Shown: positions 34,444-46,800 of the stretch, piece by piece
Numbering within the stretch: the stretch's first letter is position 1
Layout: each line of letters starts with the position of its first letter
Assembly (NCBI GenBank): GCA_001592805.2
Contig: CP051142.1
Coordinates: 3,348,001-3,412,000, forward strand
Direction: 5' to 3'
Source: Peltaster fructicola
Lineage: Eukaryota; Ascomycota; Dothideomycetes
Length of the DNA stretch: 64,000 bases
Position numbers and translations under genes: made by a program
Notes under the pieces: model-generated
Told to the model about the DNA's origin: nothing
The model's database searches: none
The model's input: the letters and a program-made list of their open reading frames with translations, nothing else

Positions 34444-34898
34444 TGATTCTCTTCCGAAGAAACTTTTTCGTCCGTGTTGAGTGGGCTGCGGTGATGCCCT
34501 TCAGCCACACTGTCTCTTGGGTCTGACGACTGAGATAGATGGCAATGCGGTGTATGCCATGCTATTGTGTACGATACCAACCGAAACCACCATCTCTAGC
34601 AACCTGCGATCGTAGTTGCAATAGTTCTCGGATCGTCCTCTACCTAAGGGTCAAGCCACAGATATGTTTCTCGAAGAGTGGCTGAAGATCAGCGGAAATC
34701 TTGGCATCTGTCCCACTACCCTTGTGATGTGAAGCAGTAGTAGCATAGACGGTAGATTACATTTGCGCAGCCAACGACACCTGCTACCACGAGCTTGACT
34801 CAACGACATCCCCAACCCTAATCCTCACCTGTCTTCATCGCGCCAGGCAGAGACACAACCAGGATCTTGCGCTGCAGTAATCCTACTGCTTGCGAATT
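34444..34898. other. Divergent promoter region C1-THF synthase / eIF3i
   Basis: About 455 bp shared by two housekeeping genes transcribed in opposite directions. No clear TATA box or repeat is visible; C-rich tracts lie near 34790-34860, before the eIF3i start. Confidence 0.5.
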
Positions 34899-36021
34899 AT
34901 GCGACCTATTCTCTTGCAAGGGCACGAGCGTGCTCTCACACAGGTGCGAAGGCTCTTCTGAACACAGCTGAACATTCGCTGACGTATCGCAGGTAGTCTA
35001 TTCGAAACAAGGCGATCTCCTTTTCAGCGTCTCAAAGGACCACGTAGTCTGCGCATGGTACACACACAACGGCGAGCGATATGGCACATACAAGGGACAC
35101 ATCGGAGCATTATGGACCGTCGACGTTGATCCCACAACTACAGTGATGGTATCTGGAGGAGCAGACAGCACGATGAGGCTTTGGGATGTGAAGACTGGCA
35201 AATTGCTCAAGACGTGGGAGTTCATCACAGCCGTGAAGCGAGTCGAGTTCTCGGAAGACGGCAAGCAGCTGCTGTGTGTCACGGAGAAGCGTATGGGACA
35301 ACTGAGCAACATCTATGTCTACGACATCAACGTGGATGTCGAAGCCGAGCAGTCGGATGAGCCGAGCCTGCGTATTGTTGTGGAGGAGCTGCCTCGTGTC
35401 ACAGTTGCTGGCTTCTCAGCACTCAACAGATACATCGTCTCTGGACACGAGGACGGCAGTGTCACACAGTGGGACGCCAAGACTGGAGAGATGATTGCAA
35501 ACGAGTTCAGCCATGACGATGGAATGCAAGTCACCGACTTGCAGTGGAGCGCGGATCGCACATACTTCATCACATCGTCAAAGGACAAGACTGCCAAGCT
35601 GCACGATTCTGAATCGCTTCGTGTGCTGAAGACGTATGTGGCAGACACGCCGCTGAACTCAGCAGCCATAACGCCAGAGCCAGTCAACTACGTCCTTCTC
35701 GGTGGCGGCCAGGTATGTGTCACTCTCTTCCGGCACCAGCACCTAATGCTAATCAATGTATAGGCAGCCATGGATGTGACAACTACCAGCGCGCGACAGG
35801 GTAAGTTCGAAGCTAGGTTATACCACCGTGTCTTCGAAGAGGAGATTGGTCGAATTCGTGGTCATTTTGGACCTCTGAACTACGTCGCTATCGATCCTAC
35901 TGGAAGGTCATATGCGTCTGGAGGTGAGGACGGCTACGTTCGAGTACATCACTGGGATCCGCCATACTTCAACTTCCAGTACGAAGTTGAGCGAGAAGCC
36001 GAGAGAGAGGCCAGGATATGA
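34899..36021 (+). CDS. TIF34: Eukaryotic translation initiation factor 3 subunit I
   Basis: Three exons: 34899-34943, 34993-35712 and 35764-36021, with introns of 49 and 51 bp; 340 aa, the normal eIF3i length. It starts [15 protein letters not shown] and continues [17 protein letters not shown] across intron 1. WD40 repeats follow, with [36 protein letters not shown] and [11 protein letters not shown] clearly visible and a last repeat in exon 3 ([33 protein letters not shown]). The subunit is a beta-propeller that binds eIF3b and eIF3g within the 43S initiation complex. The extreme N-terminus and the final repeat are nearly diagnostic for eIF3i against other WD40 proteins. Confidence 0.93.
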
Positions 36022-36246
36022 GCAAATGTGATACATACGATGACCAAAGAGGAAGCCATAGCTGCAAAGGTGGCGTTCGGCACTTCTCGAGCTAGAAGCT
36101 GTATGTATAAGGGCTAGTCGCCAGAAACAAGACCCGAAGCGCTTCAACGAGATAGTAAGGCTCAGCGGAAGATCTGCCAAAAAGGATACGGATGATTAGA
36201 TTTGTTGAGCACAAACAACATCGAATTGTGCTGGAGAGTCAAACAA

Positions 36247-37028
36247 TCACATTGCCATTTCCTGCTGTAGTTTCCGTAGCTCTGCCTCTTCGTCATCTTC
36301 CTCGACCTGCTTCGATACGACTACACTCATGTTAGCTTTCGCACTATGCAAAGCAACGGTATACTTACTTGGACCTGAAGGCTGGTTTGGCAGTCTGGAC
36401 ACGCGATCCGACACCGGCACCGTGCCCGTCTTGAGCATATCCTCGTCCATCTTCTCCTGCTGCAGATCGGCCAATTCTGCTTCTAGTTCATCATCGTCCA
36501 AGGCATTGCTGGCGTTGCTCTGTGTGATTGCCTCTGCGATCTCCTCGCCAATCGCATGCTGCTCCCGTAGACCCTCCATGATCGTGTCCACCTTGTCGAT
36601 TGTGATCTCTCCATGGATCTTCTTCATAGCCTTCGAGGCGTTCTGCATAGCGTCCAGAGTCACCCTGTTGATGTTGGCCGTCTCAATCGACGAGATCTCC
36701 CGCTCGACGGTCATTATCTGCGCGCTCGTTTGGTCTAGATGCAGCTCGAATTGCTTCTTCCGTCGTAATGCTGCCTTGGCGACTGTATTCATGTCAGCAC
36801 CCTGCAGTCGCAGTCGACACAGCCGAACAAACCTGTCTTGTTCGTGGTGACGTTCTTCCGTGCCAGGGCGTCTTGCTCGCCGATTTGGTTGTTGAGATGC
36901 TTCTCTCGCTTTGAGAGCATGTCAAGAGTGCCTCGCAGTTTGAGTATCGCATCCTTAGTCGAGTCGTTCTTCTTCGCCGTGCTACCGCTTCCTCCTCCCC
37001 ATATGTTGCCAAAGCCCCAGCCCGACAT
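36247..37028 (-). CDS. SNF7: ESCRT-III subunit Snf7/Vps32
   Basis: Three exons: 37028-36833, 36782-36369 and 36320-36247, with introns of 50 and 48 bp (phase 1 each); 227 aa. The N-terminal basic helices (LKLRGTLDMLSKREKHLNNQI, then ALRRKKQFELHLDQT over the intron) form the membrane-binding hairpin. The C-terminal half is acidic, and the last helix EEAELRKLQQEMAM is the typical MIM-type end recognised by Vps4-like partners. Snf7 polymerises on endosomal membrane to drive vesicle budding into multivesicular bodies, and with Rim20 it also serves the alkaline-pH Rim pathway in fungi. The joins are supported by uninterrupted family sequence. The gene is convergent with eIF3i and divergent from the MAPEG gene. 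Confidence 0.93.
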
Positions 37029-37456
37029 GCTGATCCTTTCGTGGTGTGTTCGCTGTTATCTTGCCAGCCTAGGTCTCGTGATCCGGAAGTACGTGACCCT
37101 TTGCGCGGTTCCGATATGCTCTGCAAGTGTAGGTCCTGCGAAGCTGGGAGCACTCTGTTCTACTGTACAGTAGGGTAAGTTCACGGTAGCTTTGGACAGT
37201 GGGAAGTGTTGAATATTGGTTGCCTGGGTGTTTGATTACAGCCGATAGTTTGAAGCAATGAAACACATGACGCAGATCAGACTTCTGTGCTGCGCCACAG
37301 CCCACTGGCAGTGGCTTGTGATAGCCGCGAGCTGCAAACAATTCGGCGCAACTCATGTCCGCGGAGGAGTACAAGACAAGATGAGCTCGAGTCTCCCAGC
37401 CTTAGAGCACCTTTCGAACACAAGCACCACATTGTAACGAATAGACGATTTTCAGA
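37029..37456. other. Divergent intergenic SNF7 / MAPEG
   Basis: About 430 bp containing both promoters. No specific site stands out. Confidence 0.5.
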
Positions 37457-38032
37457 ATGTCGTTGGCAACAGAATTGATCGTTGGAAAGGATTATGGGTA
37501 TGCAGCCACAGTACATACTAGCACGTCAGATAGCTTACTGATGATCCTTCAGCTATGTCCTAATCGCAGCTGCCGGTACCTTCATCGTATTCTTGTCCTG
37601 CCCTACCCACTTCACCTCTTGGCTAATAGAAGACAGCTCTCAACATGGCACGGAATGCGTGTGACAGGCTACCGCAAGAAGGCTGGCATCAAGTATCCAC
37701 AAGCATACGCCGAGAAGTCAGACATGAATGCAGCATCAGCTGAGAAGAAGGAGGCCATGCATCTGTTCAATTGCGCACAACGAGCACACGGCAACTACTT
37801 GGAGAACATGCCAACGGCATCGATCGCACTCCTCGTCTCTGGACTTGCATACCCAAAGACCGCTGCTGTCATGGGAGCGGGATGGCTGGTATCAAGAGTT
37901 TTGTTCGCCATCGGATACACCAATCCGTCGAAGCAGGATGGTAAGGGACGACTCATCGGATCTGGCTTCTGGTTGTTCCAGCTGGGCCTGATCGGCCTGA
38001 CTGGCTACAGTGGTGTGAAGCTGCTCTTGTAA
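37457..38032 (+). CDS. MAPEG-family membrane protein (microsomal GST 3-like)
   Basis: Three exons: 37457-37497, 37553-37586 (34 bp) and 37637-38032, with introns of 55 and 50 bp; 156 aa. The joined N-terminus is MSLATELIVGKDYGYVLIAAAGTFILSTWHGMRVTGYRKKAGIKYPQAYA. 'YRKxAxxxYPxxYA' is the MAPEG signature. The third exon keeps FNCAQRAHGNYLENMP (catalytic/GSH-contact segment of MGST2/3-like enzymes) and four predicted TM helices overall. Members conjugate glutathione to, or reduce peroxides of, lipophilic compounds in the ER or mitochondrial outer membrane. The tiny second exon is supported because both frames match the family on either side. A simple reading through intron 2 would end at a stop within the exon. 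Confidence 0.88.
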   Translation: MSLATELIVGKDYGYAATVHTSTSDSLLMILQLCPNRSCRYLHRILVLPYPLHLLANRRQLSTWHGMRVTGYRKKAGIKYPQAYAEKSDMNAASAEKKEAMHLFNCAQRAHGNYLENMPTASIALLVSGLAYPKTAAVMGAGWLVSRVLFAIGYTNPSKQDGKGRLIGSGFWLFQLGLIGLTGYSGVKLLL

Positions 38033-38288
38033 AGGGTTAGTATTCTGCTTATGCTCATTGGGACGCTATATCTTTAATCACGATATCATTCCCATCAAGT
38101 CTCTCCTTATTCGATGATATATTACGCGCAAATTCTAGACTCGAAGGCCTGGTCAGCATGTTATTGAATCTGAACAGACTCGACATATAGGTATTATTGC
38201 CTCCTTCTCATCTCCTCGCAATGCAATACTCTCCAGAGCATCGAAGGCATTATCCCGTCACTTAGGCATTAGATCAGACATATTCACT

Positions 38289-39434
38289 ATGGGTCTTGCA
38301 ACTTTGAGCTTCCTGAAAGCCCGCCAAGCCCCAGCGGCAGACACCACGACTACAACCACTCTACAACGGACCAGCAGACTTCCTCGACCATCGTCCAGCC
38401 AAGGCATCCCTCCTCGCACTCGCATCGCACTCGCACACGACATATCTCATCGTCAAGAATCACCTTTAGACGTCTACGCTGGCGCTTCCTCGCGACGACC
38501 CGCTTTCGTCATCAAACATAAGCCAAGTGGTTGTCCATACCTCTCTCCAGCTCACAGCATGAGTCAATCGGGAACAGAGAGCGTATCGCCATCTATTCCT
38601 CCATGCACGAGCCCACAACATAGCCCAAAGTTCAAAGAGTGCTTCGACGACGAACTTGCACCTACTGCTGCAGATCTGCGACGTGGTCAAGCATTCGGCA
38701 ATCGACCACTCTCTGGCGGTGCTACAGCGAAACCACTTCCTATCACTCCAGCCTATCCTGGGCACATATCTTCGCGAACCTCTTCAAGCGCCACAATGGT
38801 CGAACCAAGCGCTTCCGCGAACACCCACCACAGCAGCCCAGATGCGTCTTCGAGTCATAGACGCTCCCGCTCCGAGTCTCGTCGTTCAGAGCGCGCGCGT
38901 TCCGAAAGCATAGCTCTGGTCTCGCCTGAGCGACACGACAGTGACGTTGCGCTCCTAGGTAGTGCCATCGAAAGCGCCTTGAAGTTGGACACATCGCCTC
39001 TGACTTCACAACATCGCGACAGACTTCCGGATGTGAGGCATTTGTTAGTCAATCGACCAAACCCAGACTCGACTTCGCCAGGAGCTCGCTCCCAGGCCTC
39101 TCGGTCTCCTTCTGATATCGCCGCTGCGCATGCCGAGTCAAATACCAATCCATATCGAGCTCGATTAGAGGCATCTCGCACGGAACGAGCTCTACGCACA
39201 GGCAGCCCAGTCCCGGTGAGACCACCACTCTACAATCCGCATGAGATGGCTGGCTTTCAATGGATCAGTCCAATGATCACATCTTCTCGTCCAGCACACG
39301 TTTGGAGCTATTCGAAACGCTGGGCTTGCTGCCGTTGTGGTTCTAGCAGAACCATCGTCGAGCAAAGCCAATGCAGCAACTTGGAGTGTGCACACGTCCG
39401 ATGTGTAGACGGATGCTCCATGTCATCGACGTAA
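38289..39434 (+). CDS. Hypothetical Ser-rich protein with C-terminal Cys cluster
   Basis: A single-exon protein of 381 aa. Most is disordered and rich in Ser, Arg and Pro, with many SP sites and an Arg/Ser block (SHRRSRSESRRSERARSES) near the middle. The last about 45 residues are clearly different: WSYSKRWACCRCGSSRTI, then CSNLECAHVRCVDGC. This gives CC-x-C-G ... C-x4-C-x-H-x2-C-x3-C, a compact probable zinc site. I recognise this ending from uncharacterised ascomycete proteins (W-x-C-C-x-C...C...H-x-RC). No function is known to me. The start is the first ATG; an upstream exon cannot be excluded. Confidence 0.65.
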   Translation: MGLATLSFLKARQAPAADTTTTTTLQRTSRLPRPSSSQGIPPRTRIALAHDISHRQESPLDVYAGASSRRPAFVIKHKPSGCPYLSPAHSMSQSGTESVSPSIPPCTSPQHSPKFKECFDDELAPTAADLRRGQAFGNRPLSGGATAKPLPITPAYPGHISSRTSSSATMVEPSASANTHHSSPDASSSHRRSRSESRRSERARSESIALVSPERHDSDVALLGSAIESALKLDTSPLTSQHRDRLPDVRHLLVNRPNPDSTSPGARSQASRSPSDIAAAHAESNTNPYRARLEASRTERALRTGSPVPVRPPLYNPHEMAGFQWISPMITSSRPAHVWSYSKRWACCRCGSSRTIVEQSQCSNLECAHVRCVDGCSMSST

Positions 39435-39978
39435 GCTTAACGACGTTCCCACCATCAATTGAAGGTGTCCCGCAGATTAGGACGGCATCATGGTCGTAAA
39501 TGCGGCTGGGTCTTGGTTACATCAGCATGAACGGTATCACAAGATGATGGTGTGGTTTTTGTGTATGCATCGGGTCCTCCTGTATTGTCATCATCTGTCA
39601 TCAAGAGCAAGTCTGCTAGGCTCGCATTCATGTAGCCTCAATCAAAAACAATAACAAATCATCTGTAAGAGTCTTTCATTGTGATACATATTGTACAGGT
39701 TGAAGTCGAGAAAGAGGATTCGATTACGCCTCAGTTTCTGCCCAAAGCGATGTCCTCATTGAGTTTGATTGTACAGACTGCTCGAGTCTCAAATCACGGT
39801 TGTGTCATGTCTCATCCTTCCATCTTTGCCGGCCAAAGCCAGTGATAGAATGTCCTTGGCTACCTGATCCTCCAGCTCACCTGAGAGCGCCTTTTCTTCA
39901 AGCGTCTGTGAGGTGTGACTTGGCGGTAGCAGCAAAGCAATGTGATGTCTCATGTGATCCTGCCTCCAGTCGTTGTCT
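39435..39978. other. Convergent intergenic
   Basis: About 540 bp between the stops of the Ser-rich protein (plus) and the Tcd gene (minus). A 70-codon open frame at 39789-40001 (minus) overlaps the end of the Tcd gene in another frame and is not called. Otherwise 3' UTRs. Confidence 0.5.
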
Positions 39979-41537
39979 TCATCGTAGCACACGATAGCCA
40001 CGTTCTTCTTCCATGCGCTGTGCGACCAGCTTCAGCACGGACTCGTCGTAGATGTCTTCAGGCGTTTTGTCCCCATGCAAGATCTGCTTCTCATGCTGTG
40101 TCGCCTCATCTCTGGTCATACATACAAGCTGATCAAAAGACAGTCGATCGGCCTTCTGACCTGGTGTAGCAGTCGATATCCATTCTCCATCGGGTTTGCG
40201 CCATCGAATAAGCGCAAGTCTTGTCGTCAGGCCAGAGACGACACTTCGACCACGATAGATCTCGTCAGTGATGTATCCCACATCATCTGAGGAGAGAGGT
40301 ATTCGCAGGCCAATCGAGTCGATACCACTTCTCTTTGCAAGACGCTCTTCGAAACCTTGCAGCTGTGCATGTATAGCATCGTATGTTTTGTCCCGTCCTT
40401 TCGATGGAACGTAGTCATGCGGGTAGCCTGCGATATCGAGCATGATATGATTGGCAACGCATAGTCCAAAGATTGCTGGCATTGTGCCTAGAACCGGGAG
40501 AATCCTTACTCGAAAGTCTGGCAGCACGCCTAGCTCGCCAACAGAGCCCTTCTTGAATTCGTCTTCGGGTAGTGGTAAGAGTTGTGCTTTGCCAGGTCCT
40601 GTCTTCTCATCAGAAAAGACCACAGGAATGCCATCTTTCACTCCACGTAATCGCAGCTTTCGTCGAGTGGCTCTCGACAATGGGTCGTCTGTTGAAGCTG
40701 ATATATCGCTGATGAACACTCGAGTAGGATCAGATTTGCAACCTGCGCCCATCGAGCATATGACAGGAAGACCGTTCGTGCGGCAAAAGTGCAGCAGTGC
40801 TACCTTCGAATCAATGTTATCTATAGCATCTATCACGTATGTTGGCTGCTGGCCATCCTTCCATGGTTCAAGTTGGTCCTTGGCTACATCCTCACTAAAG
40901 AGCTGGTTTCGGCAGTCGAAGTGCGTCCATGGAACGATCTGTTCCAGTCGTTTCTGTAGGCAAGCCACTTTCGGTGTGCCTACATCGGCGAGGGTTGCCA
41001 CAGCATGTCGATTGAGAGAGCTCAGCGTGACCTGGTCAAAGTCAATGAGTCGAAGCTTGCCACATCCCGACCTTGCCAAAGCTGCTGCCGCGTGAGAACC
41101 TACGCCACCACAACCGACCACAACGACGAATGCATTGCGCAGCTTAACAAGTCCGTCGTCTGTGAGAAAGACACGATTTCGTGCGAGCTGTTCGAGGATC
41201 AAGGCTTCATCGTAGTCGCCGAGTCGAGCACGTCGGGCCAACGCTGTGCCGTGATCGTCTTCTCGGGCAGCAGTCGAGTCTACTTCGGCTCCTCCAAAGT
41301 CGTTGATCTGATGGTCGGGTTAGCCGTTGGCAAAGGACTTTATTTGCTGCTCACTTTCTCGATATCGTGCTTTTCGGTGAGACTGGGGATGGACTGCTTC
41401 AGCTCTTGCACAGTGTGTGTCCGGCGTACATTCTGCAATCCAATGGTGATGCTGATCGCGGCTCCTGCTGAGATCGCTGCCGTCAGTCCAAGCTGGAGTC
41501 TCGGTGAGTTACTGAGATCAGGCAGCCATGATAACAT
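39979..41537 (-). CDS. TCD1: tRNA threonylcarbamoyladenosine dehydratase (ThiF/E1-like, Tcd1/Tcd2 type)
   Basis: Two exons, 41537-41355 and 41307-39979, over a 47-bp GTGAGC...CAG intron; 503 aa. The N-terminus carries a hydrophobic TM-like stretch (LQLGLTAAISAGAAISITIGL, about 14-34), as in yeast Tcd1/Tcd2, which sit in the mitochondrial outer membrane. The E1-like domain begins RARLGDYDEALI. It has the ATP loop VVVGCGGVGSHAAAAL, the LSSLNRHAVA segment and YVIDAIDNIDSKVALL, and ends VLKLVAQRMEEERGYRVLR. The enzyme closes t6A at position 37 of ANN-decoding tRNAs into its cyclic form, using ATP. The family is clear. Whether it is the Tcd1 or Tcd2 paralogue is not decided. Confidence 0.88.
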
Positions 41538-41801
41538 GTCTACACGAGAACTTCGAGGGAGTCTGAAAGTCCCTTGCTCAACTGTAGCGTCGTCTCCTCG
41601 CTGGGATTATGCTGGCCATTGTACTCCCGAAGCTGTCGCGTGACGTGAGATCATCGCTATCGTGAAAGGTGTGGCTGAGAATTTTAAGTGGGCACTGTTG
41701 ACAGCTGGTCGATCAACATACGCCCTCACGTCACCTACACGCTCGCTAATCTGTTCATGCTTATTGCATCACAACCACAGCACTGCTGAGCTGCCACCAC
41801 C

Positions 41802-42818
41802 ATGACGCGACCTCTGAGCTGGTTGGGTACTCTGTTGCTGGCAACATTAGCGCCGTCAAATGCTCAAGATGCAGCCAACTCCGACGTCAATGCGATCCAG
41901 CTGCGAACACATAGCTTACAGGCAGTGAGTGATTACGAGGTCCCTCACGAGCAGCGCTGATTGTAGTAGCCTTATCTAGACTCTGATATGCAGTCGCGAT
42001 GGTTCGACTTCGGAGGAAGCACGATCGTTCGCGCCGACCAATACATTCGTCTTACCGGCCAGCAGCCGTCACAATCAGGCTGGATCTTCAGTCGTGTACC
42101 ACTAACGGCTACGAACTGGGAAGTCGAGATCGAGTTCAACATCCATGGTACTGGTAGCCTGTGGGGAGACGGTATGGCTATATGGTTCACGAAAGAGCGA
42201 GGCGAGCAAGGTCCAGTGTTTGGTATGAAGGATTACTTTGAGGGACTTGGCATCTTCGTCGACACATACAAGAACGACAGACCGGGTGTGGTGTTCCCAT
42301 ATGTCATGGCGATGCTCGGAGACGGTAAGACCAAGTATGACAAGGACAACGACGGTCGAGCGAACGAGCTTGGAGGCTGCTCTGCACGTGGGCTTCGCAA
42401 CGCAGAGATCCCCACACGCATGAAGATCACATACTTCCAAGACCAGAACCTTGTTGTCAATCTTGGTTACAAGAAGGAGAACCACTGGACGAACTGCTTT
42501 GAGGTCAAGGACGTCAAGCTGCCACAAGTCGTCTTCCTAGGTCTTAGTGCAGAGACGGGAGAACTGAGCGACAATCACGATATCATCAAGGTGGAGACCA
42601 AGAATCTGTACTCGCCGAGTGGGCAGAAGAGCTCTACGCCAGGCCCAGCTGGCAGCAAGGACTACAGCAGGGACAAGTACACGCAAGCACAGACCCAAAA
42701 GAAGGCCAAAGGCAGCTGGCTCTTGTTCTTCGGCCAGATCCTGCTCGTCATCTTGGTGGCTGGAGCGGCATATGTTGGCTTCACATTCTACAGGGCGCAG
42801 AGGAGAGATCGATTCTGA
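41802..42818 (+). CDS. L-type (legume-like) lectin cargo receptor, VIP36/ERGIC-53 family
   Basis: Two exons, 41802-41924 and 41970-42818, over a 45-bp intron with acceptor GTAGTAG; 323 aa. A signal peptide (about 1-21, LGTLLLATLAPSNA) is followed by HSLQAPYLDSDMQSRWFDFGG, the standard start of the domain. The carbohydrate/Ca site region follows (GDGMAIWFTKERGEQGPVFG, then GLGIFVDTYKND). Then come the paired Cys of the jelly roll, LGLSAETGELSDNHDI, and a single TM helix (about 296-316). The short cytosolic tail RAQRRDRF has no classic KKxx but is basic and ends in Phe, which may serve as an ER-export signal. Such receptors carry glycoproteins between ER and Golgi. Emp47-like versus VIP36-like cannot be decided; the lack of a coiled coil favours VIP36. 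Confidence 0.9.
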
Positions 42819-43842
42819 TCTCATGGATTATTGCTTGTCGTATTAGCGCTCATGAACAAAAGTGACCATATATCCTATATAGTCGATATACTGCATTGCC
42901 TCCATCTCTGAGCATGCTCCCTTGTATGCGAGTCTCAACATATGTGGTCATATAGAGCTGCCCAAAATGGTAATCGCACGCGCTAAAATTCTTAGCGCCA
43001 TCGAAGGCCTACTTCACGCGTCAATACTCACCATGACTTCTTTTCTCTTCCAACACTACTTTTGTGGCATAAAGACATGAGCACGAAAGGTACGTTGTCA
43101 TTCGAGATGTACGAAGAACTCCCTGGTCACACTCTTAGATCTTCAATGAAGACAAACACAACACACGAAGCTACACGATACCCTGCCTTGGACTCAACAA
43201 CAAGCGGCTTCCAAGACTGCTTTGTTTGAAGAACACCGAGTTGCAGCATGACTGACCACTCGAACAGAGATCTTAGGAGCTCTTTCGCACCTCTCGTCGC
43301 TCTCCAAGAAGAATCTTCGCTTCATCAGCTCCTTGACAATGCTGTGTAGCATCCAGCCAGAACCACCATCACGGGTGTGTTAGCACTACGGCACATCGAT
43401 GACCGACAACGTTCCGATTAGCCACTGAGTACTGGTGACACCCTATCAGCGTACCCTTACAACTGGCGTGGGCGTCACAATGAACAGTATGGCTCTGCAT
43501 CACCTTCTACGATAGTTTTCAATCGCAGATGTGTCGCTCCACTCGTGGTGGCGGACGCTGGTCTGACCGTGAGGATCACATACAGGTGAGGAACCGATGG
43601 AGACCATGGACTCTCGAAGGGATATGCCACTTCAATGCCTGCTGATGATGAAATACCAAAAAGCCAAATTTGCAGTTGACAGCCGAGCGTTGTGCTACAG
43701 TACTCTGGTTGTATGTGTGAACATTGAGAGCTAATCTGAGGGTAATTTTGAAGTGGTATATCCTGAGGAGCCGTAGCATGCATTATAGATATCACTGTCT
43801 TCATTCATGCTATTCATTGAGCACTTATGGTACAAAGAGTCA
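42819..43842. other. Convergent intergenic region
   Basis: About 1 kb between the lectin stop (plus) and the Drs2 stop (minus). Short frames (43475-43804 minus) have no resemblance to any family. No RNA gene or repeat is recognised. Confidence 0.45.
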
Positions 43843-46800
43843 TCATCGCCGACTACTGGTCATCTCACCATATCGTCCTCGCTCCTTCGTTGTGTCGTAA
43901 GCTTGCAAAACTCGTGCTTGACTCTCATCGGTCTGCGAGAAAGCATAGCCTCGCTGTTTTCGCATTCTCTGCACCTGTCGAACCTTTCTGATCGCTTTCT
44001 GGAATTGCTCCATTCTGTCAAAGTCAGCAATACGTCCTCACAAGCGATATATAGCACATACCTCGGCCTATAGTCCTGGATGTTGTACTTCTGGATCTCC
44101 TGCACATGATGGTATGCCTGTGGATAGTACATGCGCTTTGCGTACTTCCAGGCGAAGTCTCTGACCAAACACAAGGCCGGAAGGACGATGAAGCCCATGA
44201 GCCAGAATTCTGGCAACTCGAACACTACCGGGATTGTGTTGATGTACTCAGTGCTGAAGTGCAGCATGGGCGCAAGGTATCCGTAGAATGGCAGAAAGAT
44301 GAACCAGATGATGAAGCTACCAGGGATTGCCAGGAAGGTCCATTTGGTCCAAATGTTGACGATCAGTGCAGCTTTACCTAGCACAGTCACAAGCGCAGCA
44401 GTATACAGCACAGTGCCCCAGACCCAATGTCCAGCAACTTGACCGTTCGACATGATGCCATCTCGACGGAACACTGCAATGCTAACGAAGTAGAGGACCA
44501 GACTGTGATAGAAGCCATTTCCAACCCACGACCAGAAGTTGTGTGTCTGGAAGAAGACTCCCTTCTGGCTCAGCTGGTAGAGTTGTGGGTAGCGATCGAG
44601 GAGACGGGCATTGACGAACTGATCGAAAATGCCCAGCACAAACGGCGGCATGACTGTGAAGATGACGTTGAAGAACGACAGCGTCCACGACTCGTAGATG
44701 ACCTGTCCAGAGAAGGCATTGTAGAAGGAATACCAGAACTGCGTGATGAAAAGCGCAGTGTTTTTGTAGTAGAAGAAGAGGATGACCTTGCTGATTCTCT
44801 GATATGACCAGGCACCATGAACGAGCAGCAACTTGCGCAGGTATCTGAACTGTGCGATACTGACGTCGGCACTTCGAGCTGCTTGGAGACCCTCCACACC
44901 TGAGATACCAACGCCAATGTGAGCTGCTTGGATCATACTGACATCGTTGGCGCCGTCACCAATGGCCAGGAGGATAGCCTTTAGATGTCGCTTAACAAGC
45001 TTGACCACCAAAGCCTTCTGCAGGGGCGACACACGGCAACAGATGACTGCTTTGCACATGACTGCGAGGTCGAGGAACAGCTTCTCCATCTCTGGCTCGA
45101 GGGCATATGTCAGACTCTTGCCATCAATGACAAGAGCCAGCGTTTCGAGTTCAATGCCACCGGCGTGCTGCGATTTGATTGCATCAAGCTTCTTTTGTAT
45201 ATTGGCACGAGTTGCTGGAGAGTTCTCCTCGTTCACTATCAGCAATGTCATGTCCTCCGATACAAGTTTGCAGGACATGCCGATATTGATGGCTGTCTCT
45301 TGTCGGTCGCCAGTCAGAACCCATACTTTGATTCCAGCAGTTTGCAGGGTATGGATCGTCTCTGGGACACCTTCTTGTAGCTTGTCCTCGATGGCTGTAG
45401 CGCCAAGCAATTCAAAGTCGTGCTCGATAAGCTCAGCCGCCTTGTCGAGCTCCTCTGCTCGATTGCCGGACACTGTAGTTGCTGCAGCGTTGAACACATC
45501 GTACCACTCATGGAACTCCGAGTCCGAGATCTCGCGCACAGCAAGACATAGCGTACGTAGTCCCTCAGCGGCGTACTCTTCAAGTTGCAGCAAGGTCTTC
45601 TCGACCATATCGTCACGATGGCCGAGGCGTTCCAGAATGACTGTGTCAGCTCCCTTGCAGTAACATCTGATCTTGCCATCAGGGCACCGAAAGATTGTTG
45701 ACATTCGCTTTCGTGTACTGTTAAATTCACACACAGCGAGCAGCTCGTATTCCTGCTCTCTGCCATCGACCTCGATCGTGACCAGTTTAGGCTTACGGGC
45801 GATGAACTTGTAGCCGAGTAGTACTGCACCTTCAACAAGAGCACCCTCGTCAGGCGATGCCGCCTGATATTTGATGATGCCAGGCTTCTCAGCGTTGACC
45901 TCCGGGATGACAGTATGGCAGGTTGACAGCAGCGTAACGAATTCGTGGATTCGTGCTGCATTCTCGCCTCCCATACGATGCTGCTCGAAGGCTTTCAAAT
46001 CGTAGATGCCGTTAGTGCTGTTGTCCTCATCGTATACCTTGCGGTCCTCGGGAACGTCCTCAGCATACTGGACACCTCCGATCGTGAACTGTCGAAACTC
46101 CATCATGTTCTGTGTGAGTGTCCCAGTTTTGTCGCTGAAGATGTACTCCACCTGTCCAAGCTCTTCTACGAGTGAAGATGTCCTGCAATTCGCAGGCATA
46201 TCCGTCTTGTCGTAGTAAATGTCCAGATCAGAGGAGATCAGAAATGCCTGGTAGGACTTGATGATCTCGACTGTAACGAATAGTGAGATGGGCACCAAGT
46301 TGGAGTACAGAATCCAGTAGGTAAAGACGTCTGCGAAGAACTGTTGCACGGTATTTGTGTTGGTGTAGTAGAGGTATGACAGATTCTCAGACAGTTTCAA
46401 GCGGACAATCAGGTCTCCAACAGAACTGATTATGGACAAGATGATCAACACGCCGCCAAGCATCAGGATTTGGATGTTGACCTTGTGTTCTACTGCCGTT
46501 CTCTTGATCGGCGTAGCGGTAGCGTTTCGCATGAGCTTCGTTTCGTGTCCAGTAAACACCACAACACCGTGTATCCAAGGTGTGTTTCGTAGTGTGGCGC
46601 CACGAAGCAGAAGCTGATCTGGTGCTAGAGGAAGCTCTTTCTCGCCTCCTCCTGCTTGCATCGTCAATGTAGCTTCGTATGTGTACAGTGAGCTGTTAGG
46701 TTGCTCAGACCTCAGTCGACCGCCCACTCTTGCCAGCTCTGCTGAAGAGATAAAGGAAGTCGTCTCCGGGATTGCCTGCTTGATCTTCAGGTTCGTCTCT

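Noticed and set aside
39789-40001. 70-codon minus frame overlapping the end of the Tcd gene
   Set aside because: The Tcd protein ends normally (GYRVLR) in another frame, and this frame has no homology signal.
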